This document shows positions 34,220 to 45,117 of a stretch of 64,000 nt of DNA, in pieces. Position 1 is the first letter of the stretch, and each line of letters begins with the position of its first letter. Both the position numbers and the translations under genes were made by a program. Source of the stretch: Pseudoscleropodium purum (Eukaryota > Streptophyta > Bryopsida > Hypnales > Brachytheciaceae); NCBI GenBank assembly GCA_963969395.1, contig OZ017796.1, forward strand, positions 16,866,501 through 16,930,500. Reading direction: 5' to 3'. Under the pieces are notes generated by a model. That model made no database searches, was not told the DNA's origin, and worked only from the letters and a program-made list of their open reading frames with translations.

Positions 34220-37096
34220 ACCTCATTTGAAGGAGCCCACAAGCCACATCCTTGTCAAACATCTACTTAGTGCTAATTATGACCTCTAACACTATGTGCC
34301 AATCCAACAAATAATAGGATTCTCTTACAAAGTTGGTGGTGTTCACTTTTGTGCTCTAGCTAGTTCTTTAGGAACCCCTTGATTAGTGTGTTCTTTTTTA
34401 CTTTATAAATTTGATATATTGTAAAATCAACCAATTAAACATTGAAATGTGGCATTGCAAATCAAAAGGTATTTGTCACTAGCTACAATATAGGGTTTTG
34501 GGTAGATAAAAAATAAAGATAATTTTGAATCAACTATAAAATAAGTTGTCCAAAATACAACAAAGAGATTAAAGGTTTTAGATTATATTGAAAGAATTGT
34601 AGTGACAATATAGGAGAGACTAGTATTTTATAAAGTCTCAATGGATTGAATAGAGTAGGAAGTGATTTCTTCAATATTAATATTGAATATTCTAAGTGTA
34701 ATTTTTGATGAGATGGAACATAAGAACATTACCATCCGGACCACAAATAAATACTAAATGGGAGCTTTTGAATGGAACTTCTACAATTATAATACCTAGA
34801 TTGTCCATCTAAAATTTTTCTTTTGGATGTTACAAATTGCTTATTTATTGGGGTTGCCAATGCTTCTCAATAATACATTTTTTTTACATTATTAGAGTAC
34901 CTTAGCATAATAAATGATGAAGATTTTTTGTCTTTCTACACTCGGAGATCTTAAATTTGTTGGTTAAAAACACAACAAGTTCCTTGTGCAAAATAGATCA
35001 ATGATCTACTTTTTAAAACAATAATGGAAAAAATGAAATATTGCCATGATGATTGCTTTACATGTGGTGATGCTCTAACTTTGTAGAGTAAAAAATGAAG
35101 AAAGTTTATTTGGTATCATAATATCCTACCCTCAATTATTGCTTTAGAGAGTCTTCAAGTGACTTTGTGTTTTTTATCTTTTTGAGTGAGGTTGGGCACA
35201 ATAACTCATGAGATGTTTTTGGAGGGCACTTGAGGGCCATTTCAAGCCCATTCCCCATGTTGTAAAATTTGCCATTATTAAAAAAATAATTAAAATAATT
35301 AAAAATTAATGAATTGATTTTTTTTCTACAAGATTTTCTATGATTACACATACACTTTGTAAACTCCACCAACTAATACATGGCTAAATGTTTTCTATGG
35401 TGCACAAAACATAATATTTACTAGTAGAATATTGGATTGCCAAGATTAGAGGTCACTATAACTACAAATTTGATGGTAGTCATTTTATGGAAGCAAAAAT
35501 CCATTCATAGCATTTTTTAGCAAAGTGAACTCTAACTTGATCTTCCTTACCAAAACTTGATGGAATAATTTATTTATTGTCTATTGTTAGAATATTTGCC
35601 TTTCTCATCTACTATACAACACCCAAGAAAGTAACCATTACAAATTAGTTGCAAATTACATCTTCTTGAGTTTAAACATAGGCACTTCTAAAGGTGGTCC
35701 CCCTATCCTTAAGTTTGAGGTTGGTTTCAAGACTAGTTTCATTGCCTTTAAACTTGTCTTGAATTTCGATTGTTAATACTTTTGGAAATAGAATGTTGAC
35801 ATTTTTTCAAGCCTTATTGAAATTTTGGAACTAGATCATTACTAATACAAATTCATACTGAAAAAACCACTTAAAACTATGGTTTGGTATTAAATCTATA
35901 TTTATAAAAATGCACTTGTATTATAGTTTCAATCCTAATTTAATACAAAATTATGATTTGAAATATTTTTTTCAACCTAGATTTACATTAATGCATTAAG
36001 ATATTGATGCTATGACTTCAGATTTTTTGCTATCATTCAATGTTTGTGTGAAGTTGATGCCGATTACAAACATTCAATTGTTGTTTATAGATTGATATCT
36101 TTTCTTATTGTCAATATGTTGCAAGTTTGTTTTGGGATAAGTGAAGTGCTATTGAGGAGTTTGTGTGAAGGAGGTTGAGGTCCAAGTAAGCTACAATGGA
36201 GTAAGCATGAAACAATGCACACTTTGAATATTGCTTTATATATTATTCTTAGTTTGCACTCATTTTGTGTTATCTATTGGAATCAATGTGAGTCAATTGA
36301 GGGCTAGTTGTTCCATACTTGAATCTTAAGCATCTTGAAGACCTCTAAGAAGTATTTCAAGCATCTAAAGTATCTCATTCACATTGAAAATTTGTTGAAC
36401 GTGTAAAAAATTGGTGTTTCCTTGCAATTTTAGGAACCACACCTAAAAGACCTTGCTTAAATCTTTGTTGTTATAAATTAAATGAATGATAATCTCCATG
36501 AATTAGATGAATGACAATATTTTGATCAATATTGTAGTGGTAAAAAATAAGCAACACTGCAAAATAAGAAATAGATTTGAGTAGTCAATGACAAAAATAA
36601 GGCTTTGACTTCTCAATGATTGTTAATTAATATTCAATATTCTACTATGGGAAGATGTCCAAGTCAACACAATGATTGGCTTTCCATAAGAAATACTCTA
36701 AATATACACTACACCATTTTGTCACCCACTTATTATTATACCATTAAAACAATATAATCTCTATTATGCACAAATACATTGTGCCAAGATCATATTGAGT
36801 CAACATGAGAGAAAGTGTACAATAAGTAAGCACTAGACCCTATAATTGGCTAGCAATCTAACCACACCAAGGTTCAATAGCTCATGACTAATGATGGACA
36901 CTATGGTCATAGGGAAAACGCCTCATGACTTGTAATGTGAGTCACAATCACAGTAATAGCTTGCAAACAATAATAACAATGCAAAAAACATCCTATGACT
37001 ATAAGCACTAAACATCGCCGATGTCCATAGCAGAGCAAAGAAATTAAACAACCATGATACACGAGTACACCAATTGTAATAAGTGGTTTTACAACC
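34220..37096. other. AT-rich intergenic DNA, possibly including the gypsy 3' LTR
   Basis: No gene seen. Sequence just below 37097 may be the 3' LTR of the gypsy element: on the minus strand a purine tract AAAGGGGGCAAGTAAAGGGA is followed by TGGTTGTAAAACC. I could not find a matching 5' LTR, so the LTR is not delimited. Confidence 0.35.
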
Positions 37097-37239
37097 ATCC
37101 CTTTACTTGCCCCCTTTGTCGATGTTGAAGCCTCATTCACACTAGCAAATTCAATGATCTTTTCCAAAGAATCAACAAATGTCCAATAGAAAACCCTACA
37201 AAGATGAAGATGTGTGTCTATGTCTCGATACACTTTTAG

Positions 37240-37372
37240 GATTAACCCACCAGTTCACCGGAATTTCTTATAACAATAGACTCAAACAATTTGTGTGCCA
37301 CCCTATGGAAGAAATATTGCACAACATCATAGTAGCAATGCGCTTGGCACTTCCACATAATACACATTTCAG
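37240..37372 (-). pseudogene. PHD-finger-like module after the gypsy integrase (degraded)
   Basis: The minus strand reads CVLCGSAKRIATMMLC, then GWHTNCLSLLL, an in-frame stop, and EIPVNWWVNP. This matches the PHD spacing C-x2-C ... C-x2-[C] ... G-W-H-x2-C-L ... IP-x-x-W. The fourth Cys is Ser and the last Cys pair is not visible. It is in the same frame as the upstream integrase tail (37732-37460), joined through one stop where the surrounding pattern suggests Trp. PHD fingers read histone H3 tails. In gypsy chromoviruses a chromodomain sits at this position. Confidence 0.65.
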
Positions 37373-37908
37373 TTCAGCAGAAATCTGAGAATTGCTTGTA
37401 TCAATCCTTCCATCAATGTGAGGCAAATGACATGGTACACAATTGTGGGTGTGATCTTTCTAGAGTTTGCCATCACGACCTTTCAAGAGCAATACGCTTG
37501 ACTTGAGAACTGCATGCACTCGTAGAATAATACGCCATGTAGTCTTATTGAGTATAGTTGGCGTTGTTTGTTGCAAATAAATATAGTCTCCAGATAGAAA
37601 ACATTGGACTTGAGGTCGATAACCTCCTCCTCGTATCGAGGCATAATACAAAGTGTCTCTATGCTGCGCAATAGAAAGGTTCTCCAAAGCATGGGCATTA
37701 CCCTCTTGTATAGTTTCGCACGTTGCTTGCATATTCTTACCTATGTGTCCGGATCATCTATGTTATCCAATATTTTGTTTGCATCTTGTTTGATTGCCAT
37801 TAGTAATATTGGATGACACCCAAACAATAAATAATAAGGTGAAAAAAAAGCCAGAGACGTTTGCTTACTAAATCAATAGCCCATTGCTATTCATGGAAGC
37901 TGCAAGTT
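37373..37908 (-). pseudogene. Gypsy integrase C-terminal region
   Basis: This links the integrase core to the PHD module. The frame at 37732-37460 contains YRPQVQCFLSGDYIYLQQT and IILRVHAVL, like the GPY/F-type C-terminal domain of gypsy integrases, then KDHTHNCVPCHLP. A frameshift separates it from the core. Confidence 0.6.
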
Positions 37909-38565
37909 TCAATCTCCATATTGCCCCTTCTTCAAACTATATTTCCAAAGCGCCCTCTTGATGGTTTGTATCATATGCTCTGCCAATCCATCTACTTCGG
38001 GATGATCCGGACAAGTAGTGTAGTGATCAATCATCGCTTGTACACACAAGGCTTGAAACTCTCTAAGAAACTCATGTCCTTGATCGGTCAACACCTCTGT
38101 TGGAACTTCAAAGCATCTCAACATATGGTTTAAAAAGGAATAAGCTGCCCCTTTGTTGAACTTGTTAGGCAATGCCACCAACTCAATCCATTTAGAAAAA
38201 TGCTCAATCATCACCAACACGTACTTATTGTGTCGTTGTGTCACTAGCAATGACCTTGTAAAGTCCAAACTCCATCTATAACCCAATCTCATGATTGGCA
38301 ACAATTGTAATTGAAGTATTTGAGCATTAAAAGATGCCCACACTCTATTATACACCGTGTATTTGGCTACCAATTGTTGGACTTGCATTTGCGTACCCCA
38401 CCACCAATAGTGAATTTGTAGCAAACTATGAGTCCTTTGCACTCCAAAGTGTTCTAAGTCCTCATGCGCATGCATAATTAATTTCACTCTCTCTCTCGGC
38501 TCTAGTACCACCTTTTTTTTATTGCCATTTGGCCAAACTTGAAGCAAATGAACCCCCTTCCACAT
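37909..38565 (-). pseudogene. Gypsy integrase, zinc-binding and catalytic core
   Basis: 218 open codons. The N-terminal HHCC domain keeps its His pair (HEDLEHFGVQRTH), but both Cys positions are Tyr (KYTVYNRV). The DDE core is visible: D in SLDFTRS, D in VLTDQGHEF and E in DGLAEHMIQT. Loss of the zinc Cys pair makes this copy non-functional although the frame is open. Confidence 0.85.
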
Positions 38566-38844
38566 GAATCGCTTGGCTTGCTATAGAATCCGATCTCTCT
38601 CCGTAACTGACATTGTCGTCACCAATTCGCCATACTTCATAACCTCCACATCCTCAAAAATATCCTTGGTGCCCCAAGACTCTTCACCTCCATCCCCATC
38701 CATCGTGGGCACGATGGCTTCTTTTGTAGTGTCTCTAGTCATCGCCATAATACTCAAATAAGTGGTAGAATGCCACCCTGGTAACGAATCTTTTCCCTCT
38801 TTTACGTGCCATCGAGCCCTTGTAGAGTCCACTTGGTTAAGACT

Positions 38845-39227
38845 TCAATTGCAGCTTAAGCCATCATCATTAATATTCACCAAACTGGCACGGTGTACAA
38901 CTTTAAAGTCATATTCCATTAGCATTAGGCCCATCGTGCAAGCTTCCATGTAAGCTTGTCGGACTCCATTAGCCATTTCAATGGTTGATGGTTTGTTACC
39001 AATAGAAATTAATTGCCATATAAATAGCAATGAAAATGAGCAATAGTCCAGATTGTTGCTAAGCACTCTCCCTTGTATGAGCTATATTGTGCCTTCGCAT
39101 TGTTATTGGAACGACTGGCATAGGCTACTACAATTTCTTTGCCATCATCATCTATTTGAGTCAACACTGCGCCAATCCCTAGTGAGCTCCAATGTATTTG
39201 TAATTGATATGATCTACCAAAAATCAA
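38845..39227 (-). pseudogene. Gypsy RNase H
   Basis: The translation includes LGIGAVLTQIDDDGKEIVVA, YASRSN and YKGECLATIW, which are typical gypsy RNase H segments. It continues in another frame with YDFKVVHRASLVNINDDGLS. The first catalytic Asp is replaced (IHWSS where DWS is expected). One frameshift lies near 39060. Confidence 0.8.
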
Positions 39228-39302
39228 CCTTCATAATATTAGTGCCGATACTTAACGTTCCTTCAATTGTTTAAAAGTTGCCTCTTATTCATCTCCCGAC
39301 AT

Positions 39303-40300
39303 TCAAGGTTGATCATTCCTTGTCAACATAGTCAATGGCTTTGCAATAGCACTAAACATCTTCACAAATTTTCTATAGTAATTACAAAATCTCCAAATTG
39401 CTCGTAAATAGCTCACATCTTTTAGCCTTGGAATAGAAAGTATCACCTCCACTTTGCTAGCCACCACTCCCAATTCACCAGGATATATCATGTGGCCTAA
39501 GTATTGTACACGGTCATAATAAAACTTACATTTATTTGGATGTAATTTTAACCCCTGAAGCTTCAATCTAGCAAACACCTCCATTAGATGAGCTTTATGT
39601 TGTTTTTGGTTAACACTATAGACAATAACATCATCTATATAGCATTTAACAAACTCCAAACCGGAGAATATGCGATCCATCACTCATTGGAACTCTAGTG
39701 GTGCATTCTTCAACCCAAATGGAAGGAACAACCATTGATATAATTGGTCCTTCCTATCTTCATCAATTCCCTAGAATGTTGTTTTTTCCTTGTCTCTTTC
39801 TAGAAATACCGAGGTGGTGATAATCCAATTGAAAATTTAAGGTACTAAATACCTTGGCATGGTCAATGGCATCAAAATTCTCTTCCGGTGTTGGCATAGC
39901 ATAGTGGTCGAACTTCGCAAACTTATTAATTCTCTGATAATCCCCACACATCCTTTTCTCATTCCAATTACTATAAATGTCTCTCTTGGATGGCATGACC
40001 GTTGCCAATACATATTCACAATCTAGTGAAGTTAACTCCACCAATCCCACCTCCAATAACTTCTTGGTCCAAGCTTGGATCATCTTGTATTTTACTTTGC
40101 TATATTTGTACAGCTTGTGATAAATTGACGCAACATTTTGTCAAATTAATTCGTACCTCTTGCCCTTCTAATACCCCCAAATCCTTGAGACTAAAGGCAA
40201 AACAATCCATGTACTTTTTGAAAAACTCTTCTCTCTCCTTCATCTTTGCTTCATCTTCTAAGCCTATTAACAGTTGCCAAGTTTTCTTAGTCATTGCCTC
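39303..40300 (-). pseudogene. Gypsy reverse transcriptase
   Basis: The pre-RT segment (EEFFKKYMDCFAFSLKDLG) is followed, after a frameshift near 40090, by the RT fingers (RMCGDYQRINKF, YAMPTPEENFDAI, KVFSTLN). After another frameshift come LPFGLKNAPLEFQ, a stop, and the palm with YIDD at 39630-39641. The connection region follows (LHPNKCKF, YLGHMI). At least two frameshifts and one stop are visible. Confidence 0.88.
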
Positions 40301-40695
40301 CTTCCTTTCTTCTTTTGAAGCAGGTTTTTCAACTTTTAGTTGCTATTGCACTCCATCTGAAGTAGAGTCCTCTTGCTCTACCCCAACCATACCATATTGT
40401 TCTTCAACTTGGATCAAGTGTCATAGTTCTTCAATTTGGCCCTCTATATACTCTTCAAAAAATAACTTCTCCATGTGCTCCTCCAATTCAATTTTATATT
40501 TAGCCAATTGATCCCAACTAGGCCAACTCATTCGTGGAGTCGAGAAAAATGAGTATCCTTCCATAAGTCCCATGGGTGAGTTGTGAAGGCTTCTTCGCCC
40601 CAAACCACCAAATCTAAGCTACCAGAACTTGATGGTTTCATAGCCACTTGTAGCTCGTAAAAATCCAAGTGGCCCATGAGTGTTGAAGCTATGCA
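40301..40695 (-). pseudogene. Gypsy pol spacer between methyltransferase and RT
   Basis: The frame of the methyltransferase continues to a stop at 40528. From about 40560 the coding signal moves to another frame (acidic, KIELEEHMEKLFFEEYIEG) with further stops. No domain recognised. Confidence 0.5.
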
Positions 40696-41655
40696 CTTTT
40701 GTTTAGCTACAATAAGTGAAAACACCGAAGAAAGACAATTTAAATCCATGGCTTGGCCAATGAGATATCGCTTTAGAAACTCTGTGATGTTGGGAACATT
40801 GGTAACTCCAGTTTGAAATTCTATAGTGCGTTCCTACTCATTAGCATTGGGCTCAACCATCTCTTCAATGCGAGAATCCCACACTAAACCCGGTCTGTTG
40901 TCTTTAAAGGCATAAGACCGTGAGAAACTCACAAAAATTGGCAAATCCCTTCATGGTTCACCCTTGTGATTGCCAATTGCCAATGGTTCTTGATTGTTGT
41001 GATAAACTTGCCTTGAAGAATGGTGAGGATCCAAAATATCCTTCACATAAATGTCAAATCGTTGAATATGTTTAATTGTTGCATTTAATAACTTTGGTGG
41101 TGCCATATTTGTCCACCAAAGCCTTGGTCTATGAGCTCGTGATCCCACTACAGCAACATCTAATAATATTGGAATTCCAAGAATCCCATGGATGTAGTGT
41201 ATACTTTCAAGTGTGCATGTACGTGAAGTACTTACCACGGGCATGTTTTCAATATTGTACTTCGGTGGACGTCATTGAGATGTTTGAATAGACTGTATCA
41301 CCCGCACCATGTCATAAAACCGTGAAAAACAATGGTCCTTCAAGCCATTTTGCTCACTTGCCATAGACATACCTTGACATGGCCACCCTATAATTACCAA
41401 AATCATAGTTCCCATTCGTACAATGTCATCATGTGAAATCAAAGAAATGTCACTCAATAGTGCAGAAAATGTAGTCTTGATAGCATTGGTGCTCAATAAT
41501 AATAAAAAAGAAGTTTGGTGCAACCGTCGAGCATGACGCTTAGCTACTTGCCATGCCATGTCGTCATTGTCCACATAAATATAACGTTTCACCTTCATAT
41601 CTGCTTGCAACACAGTAGCCAATCCAATGCCAATACCATCAAACAACTCCTTAAG
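40696..41655 (-). pseudogene. Cytosine-C5 DNA methyltransferase domain (DNMT3-like) inside the gypsy pol
   Basis: About 320 codons in one frame, interrupted by three in-frame stops (TGA 41272-41274, TGA 40951-40953, TAG 40834-40836). Motif I LFDGIGIG (41623-41646, SAM binding), motif II-like YVDND (41563-41577), motif IV GWPCQGMS with the catalytic Cys (41365-41388), motif VI IENM (41242-41253) and motif VIII SRAHRPRLWW (41113-41142). A C-terminal end like the DNMT3 terminus follows (ERTIEFQTGVTNV..., then FLKRYLIGQ...FSLI). The order is canonical, so it is not a rearranged DRM enzyme. Motif VIII and the C-terminus look DNMT3-like, while PCQG in motif IV is more DNMT1/bacterial-like than the PCN of DNMT3. 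The enzyme transfers a methyl group from SAM to cytosine C5 in DNA. Frame continuity with the upstream protease argues that it belonged to the polyprotein. Confidence 0.85.
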
Positions 41656-42400
41656 TGTAATACCTTCGTTTGGCAACTTCCAATGGATTGTGGAAGTACC
41701 TAGAGATGGGCCGGCATACTCCTCACCTCCATCTTCATCTTGTGGCAACAAAGATTGTTGCCACGCCTCTCAAATTATAGTCTCTGCAGCATGTTGTAGC
41801 ATGGTGGTATTCTCCTATACTGATTCCACCCCTAGTTGATATAATATTTTGCCCCCAACTTCCAAAACATTGATATATTCTTCTTCCTTGACGTTGGCAA
41901 CTGCGGAAATAATAGAAAGATTTTCAAAATCCTCTTCAAACCAAAGTTGACCTTCTGCTACAAGTCCAAAGAAGCAATAGAAATGGGCCAAATTATTGAT
42001 AAGAACTTGAATGAAATAAGTTGGCAACTGAGCCTTTCGCCCATCACCTGCTTGTCATCCTGGTTTATATGATGTTGTCTCCTTCCAAAAATCTAAGGTG
42101 AAACCCATGGGATATAATACCATAGTCCTTACCAATACGTCATACAATTTGGCTTTTGTGATGATGGCTTTCACCTTTATGAAACTAGCATCTTCAACAT
42201 CATTATAATGGGATCGTAGTGTCAACTTGCTCCTTGTGATGCCATTTATTTGCTTTGTCCCTCCCATAGAAATATTAATTGTCCACAGACATGTTTCCAA
42301 CATATCTTTGGTCAAACCCAAGCCTTCAATTGTTGATTCACCTAGCATCAAGGATTGTGCACCAGAGTCCAATAGTACCGGTTGAGGCACAAAAACTCTT
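41656..42400 (-). pseudogene. Gypsy aspartic protease and linker to the methyltransferase
   Basis: VPQPVLLDSGAQSLMLGE contains the retropepsin DSGA motif (42358-42369). The same frame continues through several stops (42052 region, about 41812, 41770) into the methyltransferase. The linker has no recognised domain. Confidence 0.75.
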
Positions 42401-43420
42401 CATTTGGGCCCAACTAGTTGAAAAATGCCCTGAGAGTTGTTAAGAATCACTACTCCTAGAGTGATGGATAACCGCTCTATTGCCGGATATGTTGGCATGG
42501 TCTTCAACTAAGCGGCTATTCATAAAAGGCCCTCCAACTGAGTCCAATCCCTACTAGTCACCATATTCGATTCAAGCACAATTTCCATGGAGCCAATCGA
42601 TGTTGAGGTGCCACTTTCACACATGGTGGCCGCCAATTGGAACATTGTAGCTGCACTAAATTGCGAGTGCGAAATCATGAATGCAAAAAATAATGGAGCT
42701 TCACAAATTACAGTGGCTACATCAAATAGTGTACCTGTACCTTGGCCACCCACATTGTTAACCGGAGTAGCACGACAACTACTAGAGTTTTGAACTGGTA
42801 AAACCATAGATGAAGTAGACACCACATCTGCTAATATAAATGATTCTGGCAACCGTGCTTGATGGTTGGTCTCTCCTTGTTGTAGATCCTATCCCAAACT
42901 CACCCCTTGTGGTGCATCATGCACCATGGTCTTACTCCATGTTAGTGCATAAGCATCCATTGGTGTTCCATGGGGTTTCGCCATGCCGCACAACATGTGG
43001 TCACCTTCTTCAGCATAAAAAAACATCATAGTCTTTTGTGAAGAGGACCTCTTTGCCTTAGTGGTGGCACTCATTGCCGCCATTTTGGCTTCTAACTCCT
43101 TGAATTGTGCCTTCCATGATATCTTCTCTCCTCCCGTAGGTTTGGCTTCCCTTGATTTATTTTCCTTGGTATTTTTGGTCCTCTTGGGCTTAAATTTTGG
43201 ATGTATTTTCCAGCAACTAGCCTCTCCATGACCTTTGATGCCACAACCAAAGCAGAACCCACCAACCTTAGCCGGTTCTTTCTTGACTGTCTTCTTACAA
43301 TCTTGGTAATGATGACTAACACCTCTACAATTAAAACATGTAATATCTACATCTCTCGTATTAGTTGGAATGCTAGCCTTAGCGGCTTTGGTCTTCTCCA
43401 ACGGTTTTTCTTTTTTTGCA
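42401..43420 (-). pseudogene. Gypsy Gag C-terminus with two zinc knuckles
   Basis: Two CCHC knuckles (C-x2-C-x4-H-x4-C) lie in about 43216-43338: CFNCRGVSHHYQDC and CFGCGIKGHGEASC. They are followed by basic and then low-complexity sequence leading to the protease. Zinc knuckles bind the element's RNA in the particle. Confidence 0.8.
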
Positions 43421-45117
43421 AGAACCTCATGGCGACCTTTTGCTCCAAGAGATTGATCTCAATTCTCTTGGAGGTCTCAAAAACATACCTTAAGGTTGGA
43501 GGTACACCTAACCTTAATGCTTCACTACAGACAAAAGTTTTCAATTCTTTGTCCAAAATATTATACTAGAGTTAAATAGCTTGTTGCTCAATCACTCCAT
43601 GCGTAGCAGAAATTAACCGCCTTAGTCTCAAATGTGCCTCTCGCAATGACTCTTCACTTCCACGTGCAAACACACAAAGTGACTTCATTTTGTCCGCCCA
43701 TTAGTCATGATAGTCTCATTGCAACTGCATGAAAAATCATATAGTAGGGTTGAAAGGTGGTAGTTTTGCCACTTGTATAGTGGTCATGGTCACTATGGCC
43801 TCAAAGCCTTCCGTGCTTGCGCCCCCTTCTTCTTTCTTCCCCTTGCTAGCTAGTACCACAACGCTAGGCCCCCCTCCCTATACATTGGCATAGTTTGGAG
43901 TATAATAATTCCACCATGCTTGAATCTTCGTAGAATAAGCAAGCTCAAATTCCCCATAATTTGAAAGTGGTGCCCTTTCAAGGCATCCAAATAATGCCTT
44001 CCATACTATGTATGGATTAAAACTCGTATTGTATGATTTCTAGAGTTCACACCACATGGTGAATTCTCTCTGAAAATCATCAAACTCCATGGTTCCAGTG
44101 GCACCAAAAAATCGTCGTATCCCATGATTTGCACCTCCATAAGGTAAAGCCATCTCGTTCCAAGTGAAAATTGATTCAAAGTAAGGAAGCCTTACCTCGT
44201 GGTTTACCGCATTGACATGAAAATCTTCATTGTCGTCACTTGCGGTCTCTTCTACCCAATCTGCTTGCTCTTCACTTGATTTCGATATTAATTCACTAGA
44301 GTTTCGTGTGCCAATGAAAGGCCACTGGCTCCAAGGTCGAATTGGCACAATCTTGCCAATCTCCACTAGTTGTGGAATAGTATCACTTGCAAACGGTAGA
44401 CCACTCCTAGTATGCCCTGTTTGTCGAGGTGAATCTAGATTTGGATTTATGAATAATATTGCCACGCCTCATGCTTATCCGTAATGGCATTAGAGTAAAT
44501 GGTGCGTGGTACTTTGTAATCAATGAAGGCAAGAGTTAATGCATCCCAAATACTAGATACCCTCTCCAACCATCAACCTTGTTCTCACTGCCAAGTAGTA
44601 TGAAATAAATACCCTTGGGCTTGAAACTCTGTAAAGATCAATGAAAAGGTTGGTAGGTCAACGTGCCTAAAGAAGATGTGCTTAACGACCCCTCGTTCCT
44701 CAATATCACGGTGACACAAAAAATGACCAAGTCAATTGCCTCCACTCTCTTTTTAGCTCGGCACAATGGAGCCTCAATCATAGGTCTCTAAAGACGTTGC
44801 TCATGAATAATGTGAACACCGCTTTATTGAGTCCAAAACTTCACAACTTTGGCACTTAATATCTTTGTACCTAGAGCTCTTTGTGGTTGAACTCCAATGC
44901 GGTCTCAAGCCAAAGGTGATAATAGAAAAGGTGTAAGAAGCTCTTGGACTTAGTCTTGTCTTGGTGGTCTATTAGGTGATCCCACCTTCAAGCTTTGAAA
45001 AGAATGAAAAACACGTTGTAGGTCCTCCCTATTCACATTGGTTTGAATGCTTTCGCCTTCCATTTCATCAAGTGGTAATAGTGTAAAGGGCTTAGCTACG
45101 CCCTTGCCTTTGTCCAT
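43421..45117 (-). pseudogene. Gypsy Gag N-terminal and capsid region
   Basis: The probable start is the ATG at 45115-45117 (MDKGKGVAKPFTLLPLDEME). The frame breaks several times; coding signal resumes at 44465-44040 (141 codons with an acidic segment and FDDFQREFTMWCEL) and at 43556-43430 (DKELKTFVCSEALRLGVPPT). Capsid homology is recognisable only by position and composition. Confidence 0.6.

Larger units (their letters stand above)
37097..45117 (-). mobile_element. Ty3/gypsy retrotransposon carrying a DNA methyltransferase and a PHD finger (decayed)
   Basis: The internal region reads on the minus strand as Gag (45117 to about 43200), protease (about 42370), cytosine-C5 methyltransferase (41655-40696), RT (about 40300-39330), RNase H (39227-38845), integrase (38565-37909) and PHD finger (about 37370-37240). 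Several frameshifts and many stops break what was probably one Gag-Pol frame of roughly 2600 codons. A probable polypurine tract ends near 37098, but the LTRs were not found. Many lesions are TGG-to-stop or Cys-to-Tyr type, consistent with C-to-T decay. Integrase last and RT with YIDD place it in Ty3/gypsy, not copia. Confidence 0.85.

Noticed and set aside
36907..37233. 108-codon minus-strand ORF after the PHD region
   Set aside because: Its later part is a hydrophobic, Cys/His/Tyr-rich stretch in the probable LTR. No domain is visible and the frame relation to the polyprotein is unclear.
41272..41751. Reading the methyltransferase as a bacterial restriction-modification gene or contamination
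   Set aside because: It lies in frame with a retropepsin upstream and gypsy RT downstream, has no prokaryotic gene signals, and its motif VIII and C-terminus look like eukaryotic DNMT3.
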